Shown piece after piece: positions 9,901 to 16,573 of a DNA stretch of 33,677 nt. Made by a program: the position numbers and the translations under genes. The stretch comes from Bordetella parapertussis (GTDB lineage Bacteria; Pseudomonadota; Gammaproteobacteria; Burkholderiales; Burkholderiaceae_C): contig CAMDKD010000030.1 of assembly GCA_945901125.1 (NCBI GenBank), positions 1 through 33,677 on the forward strand. The letters are read 5' to 3'. The notes beneath the pieces were generated by a model. It did no database searches. It was given only the letters and a program-made list of their open reading frames with translations, and had not been told where the DNA came from. Every line of letters starts with the position of its first letter. Position 1 is the first letter of the stretch.

Positions 9901-10483
9901 CGAAGTCCAACACCTCTTGCACAGACGCCGGGAAAAACACTGGCAAGCCGCAGGCTTTGAAAATGTGGTCGCTTTGGTGCGCGGCGGTGCTGCTTTTGGA
10001 TACGTGGTCGTCACCGGCGATGGCCAGCACGCCCCCCCAAGCCGTGGTGCCCGCCATATTGCAATGCTTGAACACGTCAGAGGTACGGTCCACGCCCGGG
10101 CCTTTGCCATACCAAATGCCGAACACGCCATCGAATTTGTTGTTGCCGGGCGGCGCAAAGCCGAGCTGCTGCGTGCCCCACAAAGCCGTGGCTGCCAGTT
10201 CTTCGTTGACACCGGGCTGGAACACGATGTGCTGCGCCTGCAAATGCTTGCGCGCGCTCCACAGCGCCTGGTCGTAATTGCCCAAAGGCGAACCACGGTA
10301 GCCGCTGATGAAGCCTGCGGTGTTTTTGCCAGCCAACTGGTCGCGCTGGCGCTGCAACATGGGCAACCGCACCAGCGCCTGTACCCCGCTCATGAAAGCG
10401 CGACCGTGCTCGAGCGCGTATTTGTCGTCGAGTTGTACAGTTTCCAGGGCTTTGCGTATGTGTTCGGGCAGGGGGGCGTTCAT
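6911..10483 (-). CDS. Indolepyruvate ferredoxin oxidoreductase, fused alpha and beta subunits
   Basis: A 1190-residue fusion of IorA- and IorB-like parts that oxidatively decarboxylates aryl-pyruvates (from Trp, Phe, Tyr transamination) or related 2-oxoacids to acyl-CoA. The N-terminal third is the pyrimidine/PP domain (GFISGYRGSPLGNYD). A CSGCPHNTST...GIGCH cluster precedes the thiamine-diphosphate site GDGTYFHSG to NDAVAMTGGQ. A ferredoxin-like insert follows, with CEGCGDCSSQSNC and CNKDQSCVKGFC. The gamma/beta part begins at GIVVAGVGGTGVITIGQLLG. GGAG lies 5 bases before the ATG. Fused forms of this size are common in Betaproteobacteria. The enzyme probably feeds aromatic amino acid breakdown. 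The 75-bp gap to puuD allows co-transcription, but no functional link is evident. Confidence 0.92.
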   Translation of the reverse strand: MNAPLPEHIRKALETVQLDDKYALEHGRAFMSGVQALVRLPMLQRQRDQLAGKNTAGFISGYRGSPLGNYDQALWSARKHLQAQHIVFQPGVNEELAATALWGTQQLGFAPPGNNKFDGVFGIWYGKGPGVDRTSDVFKHCNMAGTTAWGGVLAIAGDDHVSKSSTAAHQSDHIFKACGLPVFFPASVQEVLDFGLHGFALSRFAGVWSGMKTIQEIVESSATVDIDPQGLKIVIPEFDMPPGGVHIRWPDDALAQEARLFNYKWYAALAYIRANRLNHTVIRGPHDRFGLIASGKAYNDTRQALLDLGLDDNTCKRLGIRVNKVGVVWPLESQSTREFADGLQEIVVVEEKRQLIEYQLKEELYNWPDAKRPRVLGKFDQVDGDSGGEWSSPNPISHTLLRSNADLTPALIAQAIAKRLKKMGLDADTTARIDAQLAVLEAKSQAMQVLEVKADRQPWFCSGCPHNTSTKVPEGSRAMAGIGCHFMSLWMDRSTTGFTQMGGEGVPWVGQQPFSNDQHIFANIGDGTYFHSGILAVRQSVAAGVNITYKILYNDAVAMTGGQPIGERAEGHSVIQIAQSMRAEGAKRIVIVTDEPEKYEPVGQNGVPGTLLGLPEGVAVEHRDDLDRVQRFMREIKGCTVIIYDQTCATEKRRRRKRGTMVDPAVRVVINEAVCEGCGDCSSQSNCLSVEPLETELGRKRSINQSTCNKDQSCVKGFCPSFVTVEGGQLRKKNKSGDRRDPAQLGELPEPELPSLTRGVYPGGYGIVVAGVGGTGVITIGQLLGMAAHIEGKGIVTQDSAGLAQKGGATWSHVLIAQQQDEIRTTRVSTAAADLILGCDPIVTAGKETMVRMRPGRTRVAINGLATPTAAFVKNGAWANPSDSCLEDILQAVGNEPRNMGAFDANQVSTQLLGDSIFINPMVMGFAWQRGWIPLTQDAIMRAVELNGVQVEANKLAFTWGRWCAHDLAKVQALTQPVQVVNFKARESLQSILQKRMGWLEQYQDKAYAKQYMSFVQDVQQKTSAQVAEAVARNLYKLMAYKDEYEVARLHADPVFLKRITDQFEGDFTLNYHLAPPLISKKNDKGELVKQKFGPSMLTGFKLLSRLRFLRGGVFDVFGYTEERRTERGLIEEYKASINEVMTGFTPDKHSLALEIARIPEKIKGYGHVKERHLKAAREQWDGLLHAWRA

Positions 10484-10504
10484 GCGTACTCCAACTTCTG
10501 TCAG

Positions 10505-10514
10505 TGACCGGTCA
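10505..10514. promoter_or_regulatory. Candidate operator palindrome upstream of the iorAB fusion
   Basis: TGACCGGTCA is a perfect 10-bp palindrome 21 bp before the iorAB start codon. It is embedded in a GTCAGT direct repeat with an 11-bp period (GTCAGT-gaccg-GTCAGT). Some TetR-family regulators of catabolic genes bind ACCGGT-centred palindromes, so this is a plausible repressor site. No regulator gene is adjacent. Confidence 0.35.
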
Positions 10515-10619
10515 GTTTAGCCGTTCGCCACCATTCCCGTCAGTCGGGCTGTCCCTTGTGTGTTGCAGGCAGAACCCGTGCTTTTGACACCCCCACACTC
10601 CCCGGGCCGCCAAGCAGGT

Positions 10620-11318
10620 CTAAGCCACGCCGTAGCGGTCGCGGTAAGCCTGCACCGCTGGCAGGTGTTGCGCCATGTCGTTATTTGTCTGCGCGCCAAG
10701 ATAGCCGAGCAAATCGCTGAGTTGCGCCACGGCGCAGACTTTCAGCCCCAAGCTGTCGCGCACGTATTGCACCGCGCTGTGCGCCACGTCTTTGACCGTG
10801 CCGTCAGCGGCTGCTTCGGTCGCCATTTCCTGGCGGTCCAGGGCAATTGCCACGCCGTAAGCCGTGGCCCCGGCTTGCTGAATCAGGGCAATCGATTCGC
10901 GCACCGCCGTGCCCGCGCTCATCACGTCATCCACGATCAACACCCGGCCTTGTAGTGGCGCGCCGACCAGCGTGCCGCCCTCGCCGTGGTCTTTGGCTTC
11001 CTTGCGGTTGTAGGCGAACGGGAAGTTGTGGCCTAGGCGCGCCAGCTCGATGGCGACGGCTGCGCCCAGCGGAATGCCTTTGTAGGCCGGGCCGAAAATC
11101 ATGTCGAACTGCATGCCGGACTGCACCAGCGCCTGCGCGTAAAACCCAGCCAAGCGGCTGAGTTTGGTGCCGTCGTCGAACAAACCGGCGTTGAAAAAGT
11201 AGGGCGACAGACGCCCGGCCTTGGTTTTAAAGTTGCCGAATTTGAGCACGCCCGATTCCAGCGAGAATTGAATGAACGCTTGCGCCAGCGTGTGGTCTGG
11301 CGTATGGTGTAACGACAT
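10620..11318 (-). CDS. pyrE: Orotate phosphoribosyltransferase
   Basis: PyrE joins orotate to PRPP to give OMP in pyrimidine synthesis. The 232-residue protein has the PRPP-binding loop VLIVDDVMSAGTA (126-138), the GPAYKGIPLG segment and the flexible catalytic loop YNRKEAKDHGEGG. The N-terminal FSLESGVLKFGNFKTKAGRLSPYFFNAG is typical of the enzyme. AAGGAA lies 7 bases before the ATG. Its start codon is separated by only 11 bp from the TTG start of the divergent exonuclease III gene. Confidence 0.97.
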   Translation of the reverse strand: MSLHHTPDHTLAQAFIQFSLESGVLKFGNFKTKAGRLSPYFFNAGLFDDGTKLSRLAGFYAQALVQSGMQFDMIFGPAYKGIPLGAAVAIELARLGHNFPFAYNRKEAKDHGEGGTLVGAPLQGRVLIVDDVMSAGTAVRESIALIQQAGATAYGVAIALDRQEMATEAAADGTVKDVAHSAVQYVRDSLGLKVCAVAQLSDLLGYLGAQTNNDMAQHLPAVQAYRDRYGVA

Positions 11319-11329
11319 GGGGGAATTCC
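11319..11329. promoter_or_regulatory. 11-bp divergent spacer with overlapping ribosome sites
   Basis: The spacer between the pyrE ATG and the exonuclease TTG contains the palindrome GGAATTCC, which extends to 11330. Leftward it reads AAGGAATTCC, a ribosome site for pyrE. Rightward it reads GGGGGAATTCC, a weaker site for the exonuclease. There is no room for promoters, so each gene's promoter must lie inside the other's coding sequence. Confidence 0.6.
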
Positions 11330-12121
11330 TTGTTCAAACTCACCAGCCTTAACCTGAACGGCATACGTTCAGCCAGCAGCAAAGGGCTGGAAAACTGGCT
11401 TGCTACAAACTCGCCGGATTGTATGTGTGTGCAGGAAGTCAAGGCGCAGGAAGCCGACCTGGTCGGCAAGTTTGAAACCCTGGCCGGCCTCTCAGGCTAT
11501 TTCCATTGCGCCGAGAAAAAAGGCTATGCCGGGGTCGGCATGTACACGCGCTTCGAGCCCAGCCACGTGATCCAAGGGTTTGACGGCGGCGAATTTGACG
11601 CTGAGGGCCGCTACCTTGAACTTCGCTTTGACACGCCCAAGCGCAAGCTGTCGCTGATCAGCAGCTACTTCCCCAGCGGCGCCTCCGGCCCGGAACGCCA
11701 GGAAGCGAAATTCCGTTTTCTGGACGTGATGTACCCGCACCTGATGGGCTTGAAAAAAGGGCGAGAGCTGATACTGTGCGGCGACATCAATATCGCGCAC
11801 CAGCAGATCGACTTGAAAAACTGGCGCAGCAACCAAAAGAACAGCGGCTTTTTGCCCGAAGAACGCGCCTGGATGACAAGCTTGCTGAGTGACGGCGGGT
11901 TTGTCGACGTGTACCGCCGCTTGCACCCTGAGACCACCGACGCTTGCTACACATGGTGGAGCAACCGGGGTCAGGCGTATGCGAACAATGTGGGTTGGCG
12001 GCTCGACTATCACCTGGCCACGCCTGCGCTGGCTGAGACCGCGCGCTCGGTGGCTGTTTACAAAGACGAAAAGTTTTCTGACCATGCGCCTGTCACGGTC
12101 AGCTATGACATGAGTATTTGA
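11330..12121 (+). CDS. xth: Exodeoxyribonuclease III / AP endonuclease
   Basis: A 263-residue member of the exonuclease III/APE1 family of Mg-dependent DNA repair nucleases. It cuts at abasic sites and removes 3' blocks. Motifs are LNLNGIRSA (N-terminus), the metal-binding glutamate in CVQEVKAQ, LCGDINIAH (Asp/Asn catalytic pair) and the C-terminal SDHAPVTV with the catalytic Asp-His. The start is TTG at 11330, as no ATG or GTG in frame precedes the conserved MFKLTSLNLNG. Its TGA directly abuts the stop of the convergent nucleotidyltransferase gene (TGATCA). The exact paralogue (XthA or ExoA) is not resolved. Confidence 0.93.
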   Translation: MFKLTSLNLNGIRSASSKGLENWLATNSPDCMCVQEVKAQEADLVGKFETLAGLSGYFHCAEKKGYAGVGMYTRFEPSHVIQGFDGGEFDAEGRYLELRFDTPKRKLSLISSYFPSGASGPERQEAKFRFLDVMYPHLMGLKKGRELILCGDINIAHQQIDLKNWRSNQKNSGFLPEERAWMTSLLSDGGFVDVYRRLHPETTDACYTWWSNRGQAYANNVGWRLDYHLATPALAETARSVAVYKDEKFSDHAPVTVSYDMSI

Positions 12122-12436
12122 TCAAACGGGTTCACGCTGATACAGCACCCGTCCCACACGCTCTATGTGATCGCGCAAATTCGGGTTACTGATGTGTTCC
12201 ATGATCGATAAATCGACCATATAAGGCAGATTCGATTCATCAAACAGTCGAGCCAATTTAAACAGCATGTCAAGGTCAATTTGAGCGCCGATGAGCGTGA
12301 TGTCGATGTCTGATCCTGTCCTGTAATTACCCATGGCGCGTGAGCCATAGACCAAGGCTTTTTCCAGTTCGGGACAAGTCGCCAAAATGGCTCTGACTGT
12401 TTCCAGCGTTTTGTCGGACAAACCAAACTGCGTCAT
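12122..12436 (-). CDS. MNT-domain nucleotidyltransferase, MntA-type antitoxin
   Basis: A 104-residue minimal nucleotidyltransferase. It has the full signature GS-x10-DxD (GSRAMGNYRTGSDIDITL), with strand residues LVYGSRAMG around it. In characterised HEPN/MNT pairs this protein AMPylates and neutralises the HEPN toxin. It starts 3 bp after the stop of the HEPN gene on the same strand, in the usual toxin-first order. The pair also resembles the HI0073/HI0074 proteins. Regulation is probably shared from a promoter upstream of 12847. Confidence 0.87.
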   Translation of the reverse strand: MTQFGLSDKTLETVRAILATCPELEKALVYGSRAMGNYRTGSDIDITLIGAQIDLDMLFKLARLFDESNLPYMVDLSIMEHISNPNLRDHIERVGRVLYQREPV

Positions 12437-12439
12437 GGC

Positions 12440-12847
12440 TTACATCCGCTGCTGTAATTTCAACTGCAAAGCCACAAAACTCGGGTAATAACTATGGACG
12501 ATGGTGTTCACCATCTCTTGTGCCAACTCGGCGTTGTAAGTGTGCGAGGTCAGATTGCGTTTATCGATCATGTCTAACCAAAGCTCACCGTCTGCAAGAA
12601 GGTCACGCTTGAACGCTTCTCGTACTGTGCCGCGCGAACCGACGATGCCTTGTATGCCTTCAAACTCTAACAAGTCTTTCAGCACGTTCCACGCCAGTTC
12701 ATGCACAAATTCAAAGCCTTGAATCACGCCTTGTTTTTCAAGCTGCGTGAATTCGCGTTGAGCAGACAACTCCACCGCAGCCGTCAGTTGTTTCAGCGCG
12801 CGGTTGAAATTGTCAAACCGTTGTTGCCAGCGGATATCCTGCGTCAT
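12440..12847 (-). CDS. HEPN toxin-like protein, HepT / HI0074 family
   Basis: A 135-residue helical protein of the HI0074 nucleotidyltransferase-substrate-binding/HEPN family. The RNLTSHTY segment fits the HEPN RNase motif Rx4HxY exactly, so ribonuclease activity on RNA is likely to be retained. FEFVHELAWNVLKDLLEFEG and GSRGTVREAF are family features. I chose the ATG at 12847 (MTQDIRWQQRF), which matches the family N-terminus, over a start at 12886. The upstream 96 bp is shared with the divergent arfB gene. The role as toxin of a type VII toxin-antitoxin pair is inferred from family and context. Confidence 0.85.
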   Translation of the reverse strand: MTQDIRWQQRFDNFNRALKQLTAAVELSAQREFTQLEKQGVIQGFEFVHELAWNVLKDLLEFEGIQGIVGSRGTVREAFKRDLLADGELWLDMIDKRNLTSHTYNAELAQEMVNTIVHSYYPSFVALQLKLQQRM

Positions 12848-12955
12848 GTCTAAAGCCTTTTGATGAATGACAGTGCAAACATACAAAGCCAGTTTAGCGG
12901 TGTTTTTCGCTCTTACACTGGCGTCGCCCTGCCAAACCTGCTAATGTCCTTGCCC

Positions 12956-13363
12956 ATGAACGCCCCCGTCTACACCATCCCCGATCACGAAGTTGAACTC
13001 AGCGCCATACGCGCGCAGGGCGCGGGCGGCCAGCATGTGAACAAGGTATCGAGCGCGGTGCATTTGCGTTTTGACATTCGCGCTTCCTCGCTGCCGGACG
13101 AGGTGAAAGACAAGTTACTGGCCATGTCAGACCAGCGCATCACCGCTGAAGGCGTGGTCGTCATCAAAGCGCAAAGCTCGCGCAGCCAAGAGGGCAACCG
13201 CATAGATGCCATGGCGCGCTTGCATGAACTGGTGGCGCTGGCCGCCAAGCCGGTGAAACCTCGCAGAGCCACCAAGCCCACATTCAGCGCACGCATGCAA
13301 CGCGTGGATAGCAAAGTGTTGCGCGGCCAGACCAAGGCCTTGCGCGGCAAAGTCACTGACTGA
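12956..13363 (+). CDS. arfB: Alternative ribosome-rescue factor ArfB (YaeJ)
   Basis: ArfB is a peptidyl-tRNA hydrolase that frees ribosomes stalled on mRNAs without a stop codon, acting without tmRNA. The 135-residue protein has the catalytic GGQ in IRAQGAGGQHVNKVSSAVHLRFD and the basic C-terminal tail (KPRRATKPT...KALRGKV) that enters the empty mRNA channel. The length and the absence of a codon-recognition domain separate it from RF1/RF2. The ATG at 12956 puts 17 residues before IRAQG, close to the 19 in E. coli. An in-frame ATG at 12944 is an alternative. No clear ribosome site is visible for either. Confidence 0.95.
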   Translation: MNAPVYTIPDHEVELSAIRAQGAGGQHVNKVSSAVHLRFDIRASSLPDEVKDKLLAMSDQRITAEGVVVIKAQSSRSQEGNRIDAMARLHELVALAAKPVKPRRATKPTFSARMQRVDSKVLRGQTKALRGKVTD

Positions 13364-13375
13364 TTTTTTTCACAT

Positions 13376-13399
13376 GACTTTATATCTTCTTTAAAAGTC
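13376..13399. repeat. Inverted repeat upstream of the monooxygenase
   Basis: GACTTT and AAAGTC form a 6-bp inverted repeat with a 12-bp AT-rich centre, ending 4 bp before the start codon at 13404. It could be an operator or a 5' hairpin. No good -35/-10 pair was found. Confidence 0.3.
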
Positions 13400-13403
13400 T
13401 GAC

Positions 13404-14840
13404 ATGCTGGATGTATTGATCATCGGCGCAGGCTTGTCTGGCATAGGCGCGGCCAGGCATTTGCAAACGCTATGTCCGGGCAAACGCTGGTGCATCTGGG
13501 AGGCGCGCAGTGCCATCGGCGGCACCTGGGATATTTTTCGTTACCCCGGCGTGCGCTCGGACTCGGACATGCACACCCTGGGTTATGCGTTCAAGCCGTG
13601 GCGCGGCACACAGGCCATGGCCGACGGCCCTTCCATCCTGCAATACATACGCGAAGCCGCTGAAGATACCGGCGTGACACAACACATCGATTTTGAGCAC
13701 CGTGTGATCAGTGCTGATTGGTCAACAGAGCATGCTTGCTGGCGCGTGACAGCGCAACTGACCGATGGCAGCACACGTGTGCAAGAGACGCGTTTTTTGT
13801 ACATGTGCGGCGGCTACTACAGCTATGCGCAAGGGCATCAACCGCATTTCGACGGGCAAGAGAATTTTCAAGGTGCGTTGGTGTATCCGCAGTTTTGGCC
13901 TGAAGGTTTGTCGTATGCAGATAAACGAGTCGTGGTGATTGGCAGTGGTGCGACAGCCGTCACCATCGTTCCTGCCATGGCAAAAGACGCAGCGCATGTG
14001 ACCATGTTGCAGCGCTCGCCCTCTTATGTGGTGACACGCCCGGCACAGGAAACACTGGGCGTTTGGCTGGATCGTTTTTTGCCGTTTGATTTAGGTTATC
14101 GCTTTGTGCGCTGGCGCAACATATTGCAAGGCATTTTTTACTTCCAGCTGGCCAGACGCAAACCGCTGTTCTTTAAACAGTATTTGATCAGCATGGTGAA
14201 GAAAGCTTTGGGCCGCGACTATGACGTGGCCACGCATTTCACGCCTCGCTATTCGCCCTGGGACCAGCGCGTATGCGCCGTGCCTGATGGTGATTTGTTC
14301 AAGCAGATACGCAAGGGCTCAGTGAGTGTGGTGACCGGGCAGATTGCGCGATTTGAAGCGGATGGCATCACTTTGCAGGATGGCAGTTCTTTGAAAGCAG
14401 ACATCGTAGTGGTTGCCACCGGTTTGCAATTGAATGTGTTGGCCGATGTGGCGATTCAAGTTGACGGCAAACCTTTTGTGGCGGGCGACGCATTGGCTTA
14501 CAAAGGCATGATGCTCTCTGGCTTACCGAATGTGTTTGTGGCCTTCGGTTACACGAATGCATCGTGGACGCTGAAAGCCGACTTGACCGCCAGCTATGTG
14601 TGCAGGTTGTTCAAATACATGGACAAACGCGGCTACCGGTTTGTCAGCCCGCAGCACGACCCGGCGCAAACCACACAAGCGTTTTTGGATTTCACCTCGG
14701 GCTATGTGCAACGCGCCAGCGCCATGTTGCCCAAGCAAGGCGCGGCCTCGCCTTGGCGCGTGCATCAAAACTATGTGATGGATGTGTTGGCGCTAAGGTT
14801 TGGCGGGTTTGAGGATGGGGTGTTGAGGTTTCAGCGCTGA
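13404..14840 (+). CDS. FAD-dependent Baeyer-Villiger-type monooxygenase, EthA-like
   Basis: A 478-residue flavoprotein with an N-terminal FAD Rossmann motif (GAGLSG, 8-13) and a second NADPH motif (GSGATA, 180-185). Throughout its length it resembles mycobacterial EthA: PRYSPWDQR, NGDLF-like PDGDLFKQIRKG, AYKGMMLSG, GYTNASWTLKADL. Such enzymes insert oxygen next to ketone or thioamide carbons. The class fingerprint FxGxxxHxxxWP is present as FQGALVYPQFWP (155-166), with the usual histidine replaced by Y161 (codon TAT). Cofactor sites look intact. It stands alone, convergent with a DUF4143 gene 54 bp away. The natural substrate is unknown. Confidence 0.9.
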   Translation: MLDVLIIGAGLSGIGAARHLQTLCPGKRWCIWEARSAIGGTWDIFRYPGVRSDSDMHTLGYAFKPWRGTQAMADGPSILQYIREAAEDTGVTQHIDFEHRVISADWSTEHACWRVTAQLTDGSTRVQETRFLYMCGGYYSYAQGHQPHFDGQENFQGALVYPQFWPEGLSYADKRVVVIGSGATAVTIVPAMAKDAAHVTMLQRSPSYVVTRPAQETLGVWLDRFLPFDLGYRFVRWRNILQGIFYFQLARRKPLFFKQYLISMVKKALGRDYDVATHFTPRYSPWDQRVCAVPDGDLFKQIRKGSVSVVTGQIARFEADGITLQDGSSLKADIVVVATGLQLNVLADVAIQVDGKPFVAGDALAYKGMMLSGLPNVFVAFGYTNASWTLKADLTASYVCRLFKYMDKRGYRFVSPQHDPAQTTQAFLDFTSGYVQRASAMLPKQGAASPWRVHQNYVMDVLALRFGGFEDGVLRFQR

Positions 14841-14894
14841 GGCCAGTGGCGTGATGGATTGTTTGATTATTTTTTGAGTGCAGCGTCTGCAATG

Positions 14895-16154
14895 TCACAG
14901 CGCCGCCAACGGCACTGCCCACAATCCGTTACCAAACGACAAGGCTTGATGACCGTCGTACAGCACCAGCCCGGTTTTAAATGTATCTCCTGCTAAAGAC
15001 TGGAGTTTTTTCAAACCCTTGAAGTCGCTTGCATGCACCGTTGCTGAGGCTTTAACTTCAATGCCGATCAATTGACGCAACGGAGACTCCAGCACAAAGT
15101 CCACTTCGACTTGTTCTTTATCTCGATAGTGGCACAACTGCCAATCGTCTGGGCTCAGGCTGAGCGCTTTGCGTAGTTCGGCGTGTACCCAAGTCTCGAT
15201 TGTCGCACCCCAGCGCTCACGCTGAGCGAATACCAATTCGGGGTTGAGTCGAGTCAATGTGGCTTGCAGTCCTGCATCCAAAAAATGGAGCTTGGGTGTT
15301 TTGATCAGACGACTGAGTTCGTTGCGGCTCCAAGCAGGTATTCGTTGAACAAGGAACAGCTTTTCCAAAATGCCAAGGTATTTGTCTACCGTCTTTCCGT
15401 TTAAACCAAGTTGGCTACCGGTTTGCGCGGCGTTGAGCAACTGACCGCCATGCGCGGCGGCCACTGCCAATAGCTGGGGCAATTGGTGTAACTGTTCTAT
15501 CTGAGTCACATCCCGTACATCACGCTCGACCAGACTTTGTATGTAAGCCTTGGCCCAGGCTTGCCTCCGGGCAAACGTCGGACGTTGGCGCATTTCGGGG
15601 TAGCCGCCCGCGAGCACATGCGCCACCGTATCGCCGAATGGAGTCTCCCAGTCGTGGCTGGAAAGCTGCCAGTCCTGCGCCTGTGCATGTTGCAAAAAGT
15701 CATTTGGCCGACCTTGCAACTCAGACTGCGACAACGGCAGCAAGGTGTGCACGGCCATTCGGCCTGCGAGACTGTCGGCCATTTGCGGCAAGGCCATCAG
15801 GTTGGCTGAGCCTGTCAACAAAAATCGGCCCGGGCGGCGGTCCTGGTCAATGACGAGCTTGAGTGCCATCAACAGCTGGGGCGCGCGCTGGACTTCATCG
15901 ATGATGGCCCGGTCTAACTGACGGGCAAAACCCAATGCGTCTTGCTGCACGGCGGCAAGCTGATTGGGGTCATCAAGGGTGAAATAAGCCATATCGCTTG
16001 CAAACTGCTGGACCAAGGTGGTCTTGCCGCACTGGCGCGGACCGTTGACCAGCACCGCCGGCGTGTCTTTCAGAGAATCGGTCAGCATGGGGGCCAGATG
16101 GCGCTTGATCAGGCGGTTAGTCTCGGCGGTTGGCGTTGGTTTCGGGGTATTCAT
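14895..16154 (-). CDS. DUF4143-family AAA ATPase
   Basis: A 419-residue AAA ATPase with Walker A GPRQCGKTTL, Walker B RAIIDEVQRAP and sensor LLTGSANLM, followed by a DUF4143 C-terminal region. The C-terminal part has EVDFVLES and IEVKAS, a D...ExK pattern like that of PD-(D/E)XK nucleases. Proteins of this family are widespread and often mobile or linked to toxin-antitoxin loci, but the cellular role is not established. I chose ATG 16154 because it gives the usual family N-terminus. The frame is open to 16310, but that extension would be translated from the tandem repeat array and the end of the upstream gene. A second, diverged family member is at 20787-21974. Confidence 0.87.
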   Translation of the reverse strand: MNTPKPTPTAETNRLIKRHLAPMLTDSLKDTPAVLVNGPRQCGKTTLVQQFASDMAYFTLDDPNQLAAVQQDALGFARQLDRAIIDEVQRAPQLLMALKLVIDQDRRPGRFLLTGSANLMALPQMADSLAGRMAVHTLLPLSQSELQGRPNDFLQHAQAQDWQLSSHDWETPFGDTVAHVLAGGYPEMRQRPTFARRQAWAKAYIQSLVERDVRDVTQIEQLHQLPQLLAVAAAHGGQLLNAAQTGSQLGLNGKTVDKYLGILEKLFLVQRIPAWSRNELSRLIKTPKLHFLDAGLQATLTRLNPELVFAQRERWGATIETWVHAELRKALSLSPDDWQLCHYRDKEQVEVDFVLESPLRQLIGIEVKASATVHASDFKGLKKLQSLAGDTFKTGLVLYDGHQALSFGNGLWAVPLAAL

Positions 16155-16159
16155 AGCCT

Positions 16160-16247
16160 CGTCTGAAATGGATTTTAGGCGCGTCTGATCTGGATTATAG
16201 ACACGTCTATTATGGATTATAGGTGCGTCTATTATGGATTTAACGTG
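16160..16247. repeat. Four tandem 22-bp units with alternating TATAAT and palindromes
   Basis: Four contiguous imperfect 22-bp units begin at 16160, 16182, 16204 and 16226. Each starts with CGTCT on the + strand and contains GGATT(A/T)TA or GGATTTA. On the minus strand the two middle units contain TATAATCC, a perfect -10 hexamer, and the first reads TAAAATCC. The junction between units 2 and 3 is a perfect palindrome TAGAC-AC-GTCTA (16198-16209), and the other junctions keep the GTCT arm with a degenerate partner. The array ends 5 bp before the DUF4143 start codon, so it is likely the promoter/operator of that gene. Confidence 0.85.
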
Positions 16248-16260
16248 GCGATTCTCGAGC

Positions 16261-16277
16261 GAAAGTAGCCTACTTTC
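16261..16277. repeat. 17-bp near-perfect palindrome at the end of the MazE-like gene
   Basis: GAAAGTAG and CTACTTTC are perfect 8-bp inverted arms around one base. The right arm overlaps the stop codon of the MazE-like gene. A one-base loop and lack of a T-run argue against a terminator, so a DNA-binding site is more likely. Confidence 0.5.
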
Positions 16278-16530
16278 ACCAGCGTAAATTCGCATCATCT
16301 GCGTTTCCAAATTCGCCCATCATCAGTTCACCCTCACCATGCGCAGAGACTGCAGCAGCCGCTTCGGCCCAACCAGTACGAAGTGGTTTACTTGATTTGG
16401 ATAGCACAATCGATCCGTTTTCCGCGTGAATCAAGACAGTGGACTCGCCTTCCAAACCCGCTTTAGCGAGTAAAAGCTTGGGAATCACCACCCCTTTGCC
16501 GTTGCCAATATGTCGAATTGCAATTTCCAC
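16276..16530 (-). CDS. Orphan MazE/AbrB-type antitoxin-like protein
   Basis: An 84-residue protein with a swapped-hairpin AbrB/MazE DNA-binding domain: IAIRHIGNGKGVVIPKLLLAKAGL followed by STVLIHAENGSIVLSKS. The second half (AEAAAAVSAHGEGELMMGEF) looks like a toxin-binding tail. The start is GTG at 16530 with AGGAG 6 bases upstream. A MazF/PemK toxin would normally follow directly, but downstream there is only the palindrome, the tandem array and the DUF4143 gene. It may be an orphan, or may control the DUF4143 gene. It is divergent from vapBC. Confidence 0.8.
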   Translation of the reverse strand: MEIAIRHIGNGKGVVIPKLLLAKAGLEGESTVLIHAENGSIVLSKSSKPLRTGWAEAAAAVSAHGEGELMMGEFGNADDANLRW

Positions 16531-16573
16531 TCATTTCTCCTGTTGCGACATTGTTAAATTATGCTTATTCATT

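Noticed and set aside
8348..10507. A 719-codon open frame on the + strand
   Set aside because: It lies fully antisense to the iorAB fusion, has low-complexity composition and no family motifs. Long antisense frames arise from GC-rich codon bias.
16160..16247. Possible CRISPR array
   Set aside because: The 22-bp units are contiguous, with no spacers, imperfect, and without cas genes nearby.
16155..16310. N-terminal extension of the first DUF4143 protein
   Set aside because: It would translate the tandem repeats and overlap the MazE-like gene. The family N-terminus begins at 16154.
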